From NCBI GenBank assembly GCA_964544765.1, contig CAZJDM010000128.1, forward strand, positions 1-12,394: a stretch of 12,394 bases of DNA. The letters run 5' to 3'. Position 1 is the first letter of the stretch, and each line of letters begins with the position of its first letter. A model generated the notes under the pieces. That model had not been told where the DNA came from. It made no database searches and saw only the letters and a list, made by a program, of their open reading frames with translations. Positions 12,392-12,394 of this stretch are shown piece after piece. A program made the translations under genes and the position numbers. The stretch is from CAZJDM01 sp964544765 (GTDB lineage Bacteria > Bdellovibrionota_B > Oligoflexia > CAYFLR01).

Positions 12392-12394
12392 CAC

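Overview
The window is AT-rich (roughly 36% G+C by eye) bacterial chromosome-type DNA. Six of its ten probable genes encode envelope or exported products. Five are lipoproteins with an N-terminal hydrophobic stretch ending in a lipobox Cys, and the sixth is a membrane-anchored periplasmic protein. This lipoprotein density, Shine-Dalgarno starts and DUF4953-like zincin features point to a diderm, low-GC bacterium. Bdellovibrionota/Oligoflexia-like Deltaproteobacteria or Spirochaetota are the best guesses. No rRNA or universal marker gene is present, so the assignment is inference. I see no tRNA, rRNA, CRISPR array, insertion sequence or phage gene.

Layout. 19-327 (-) is a small lipoprotein. 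328-584 is intergenic and holds an array of the 7-mer CCAGCAT. 585-1283 (-) is a YgjP-type metallopeptidase. 1571-2899 (+) is a Cys-rich lipoprotein with a duplicated four-Cys module. 2926-3738 (-) is a ZIP metal transporter. 3943-6408 (+) is a RecD2 helicase. 6416-8044 (-) is a lipoprotein with a low-complexity linker, an Fn3 domain and a beta-propeller. 8284-8526 and 8523-9110 (+) are an ATGA-coupled pair, a small soluble protein and a lipoprotein. 9175-10878 (-) is a zincin-type lipoprotein metalloprotease. 10968-11984 (+) is a membrane-anchored protein with a PsbP/Mog1-like periplasmic domain and an acidic tail. 11976-12203 (-) is an unidentified ORF that may be broken at its 5' end.

How the genes relate. 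Apart from the coupled pair, neighbours alternate in strand, giving convergent pairs with tiny gaps or overlaps (26 bp, 7 bp, 64 bp and a 9-bp overlap) and divergent pairs with 200-290 bp promoter regions or a compact ~90 bp one. This looks like a collection of single-gene transcription units rather than one operon. Three entries (YgjP, the ZIP transporter and the zincin) involve divalent metals, but they are not co-transcribed and I do not claim a pathway.

The intergenic DNA contains several short repeats: a 7-mer array, a relic 7-nt periodicity before recD2, a degenerate CTAAC pentamer, two 14-nt direct repeats, a 9-bp palindrome between divergent genes, and an 18-bp sequence present twice 8.6 kb apart. 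No clear new multi-gene system is visible. The items most worth a second look are the Cys4-repeat lipoprotein, the coupled pair at 8284-9110, the RecD2 insertion and the interrupted ORF at the right end.
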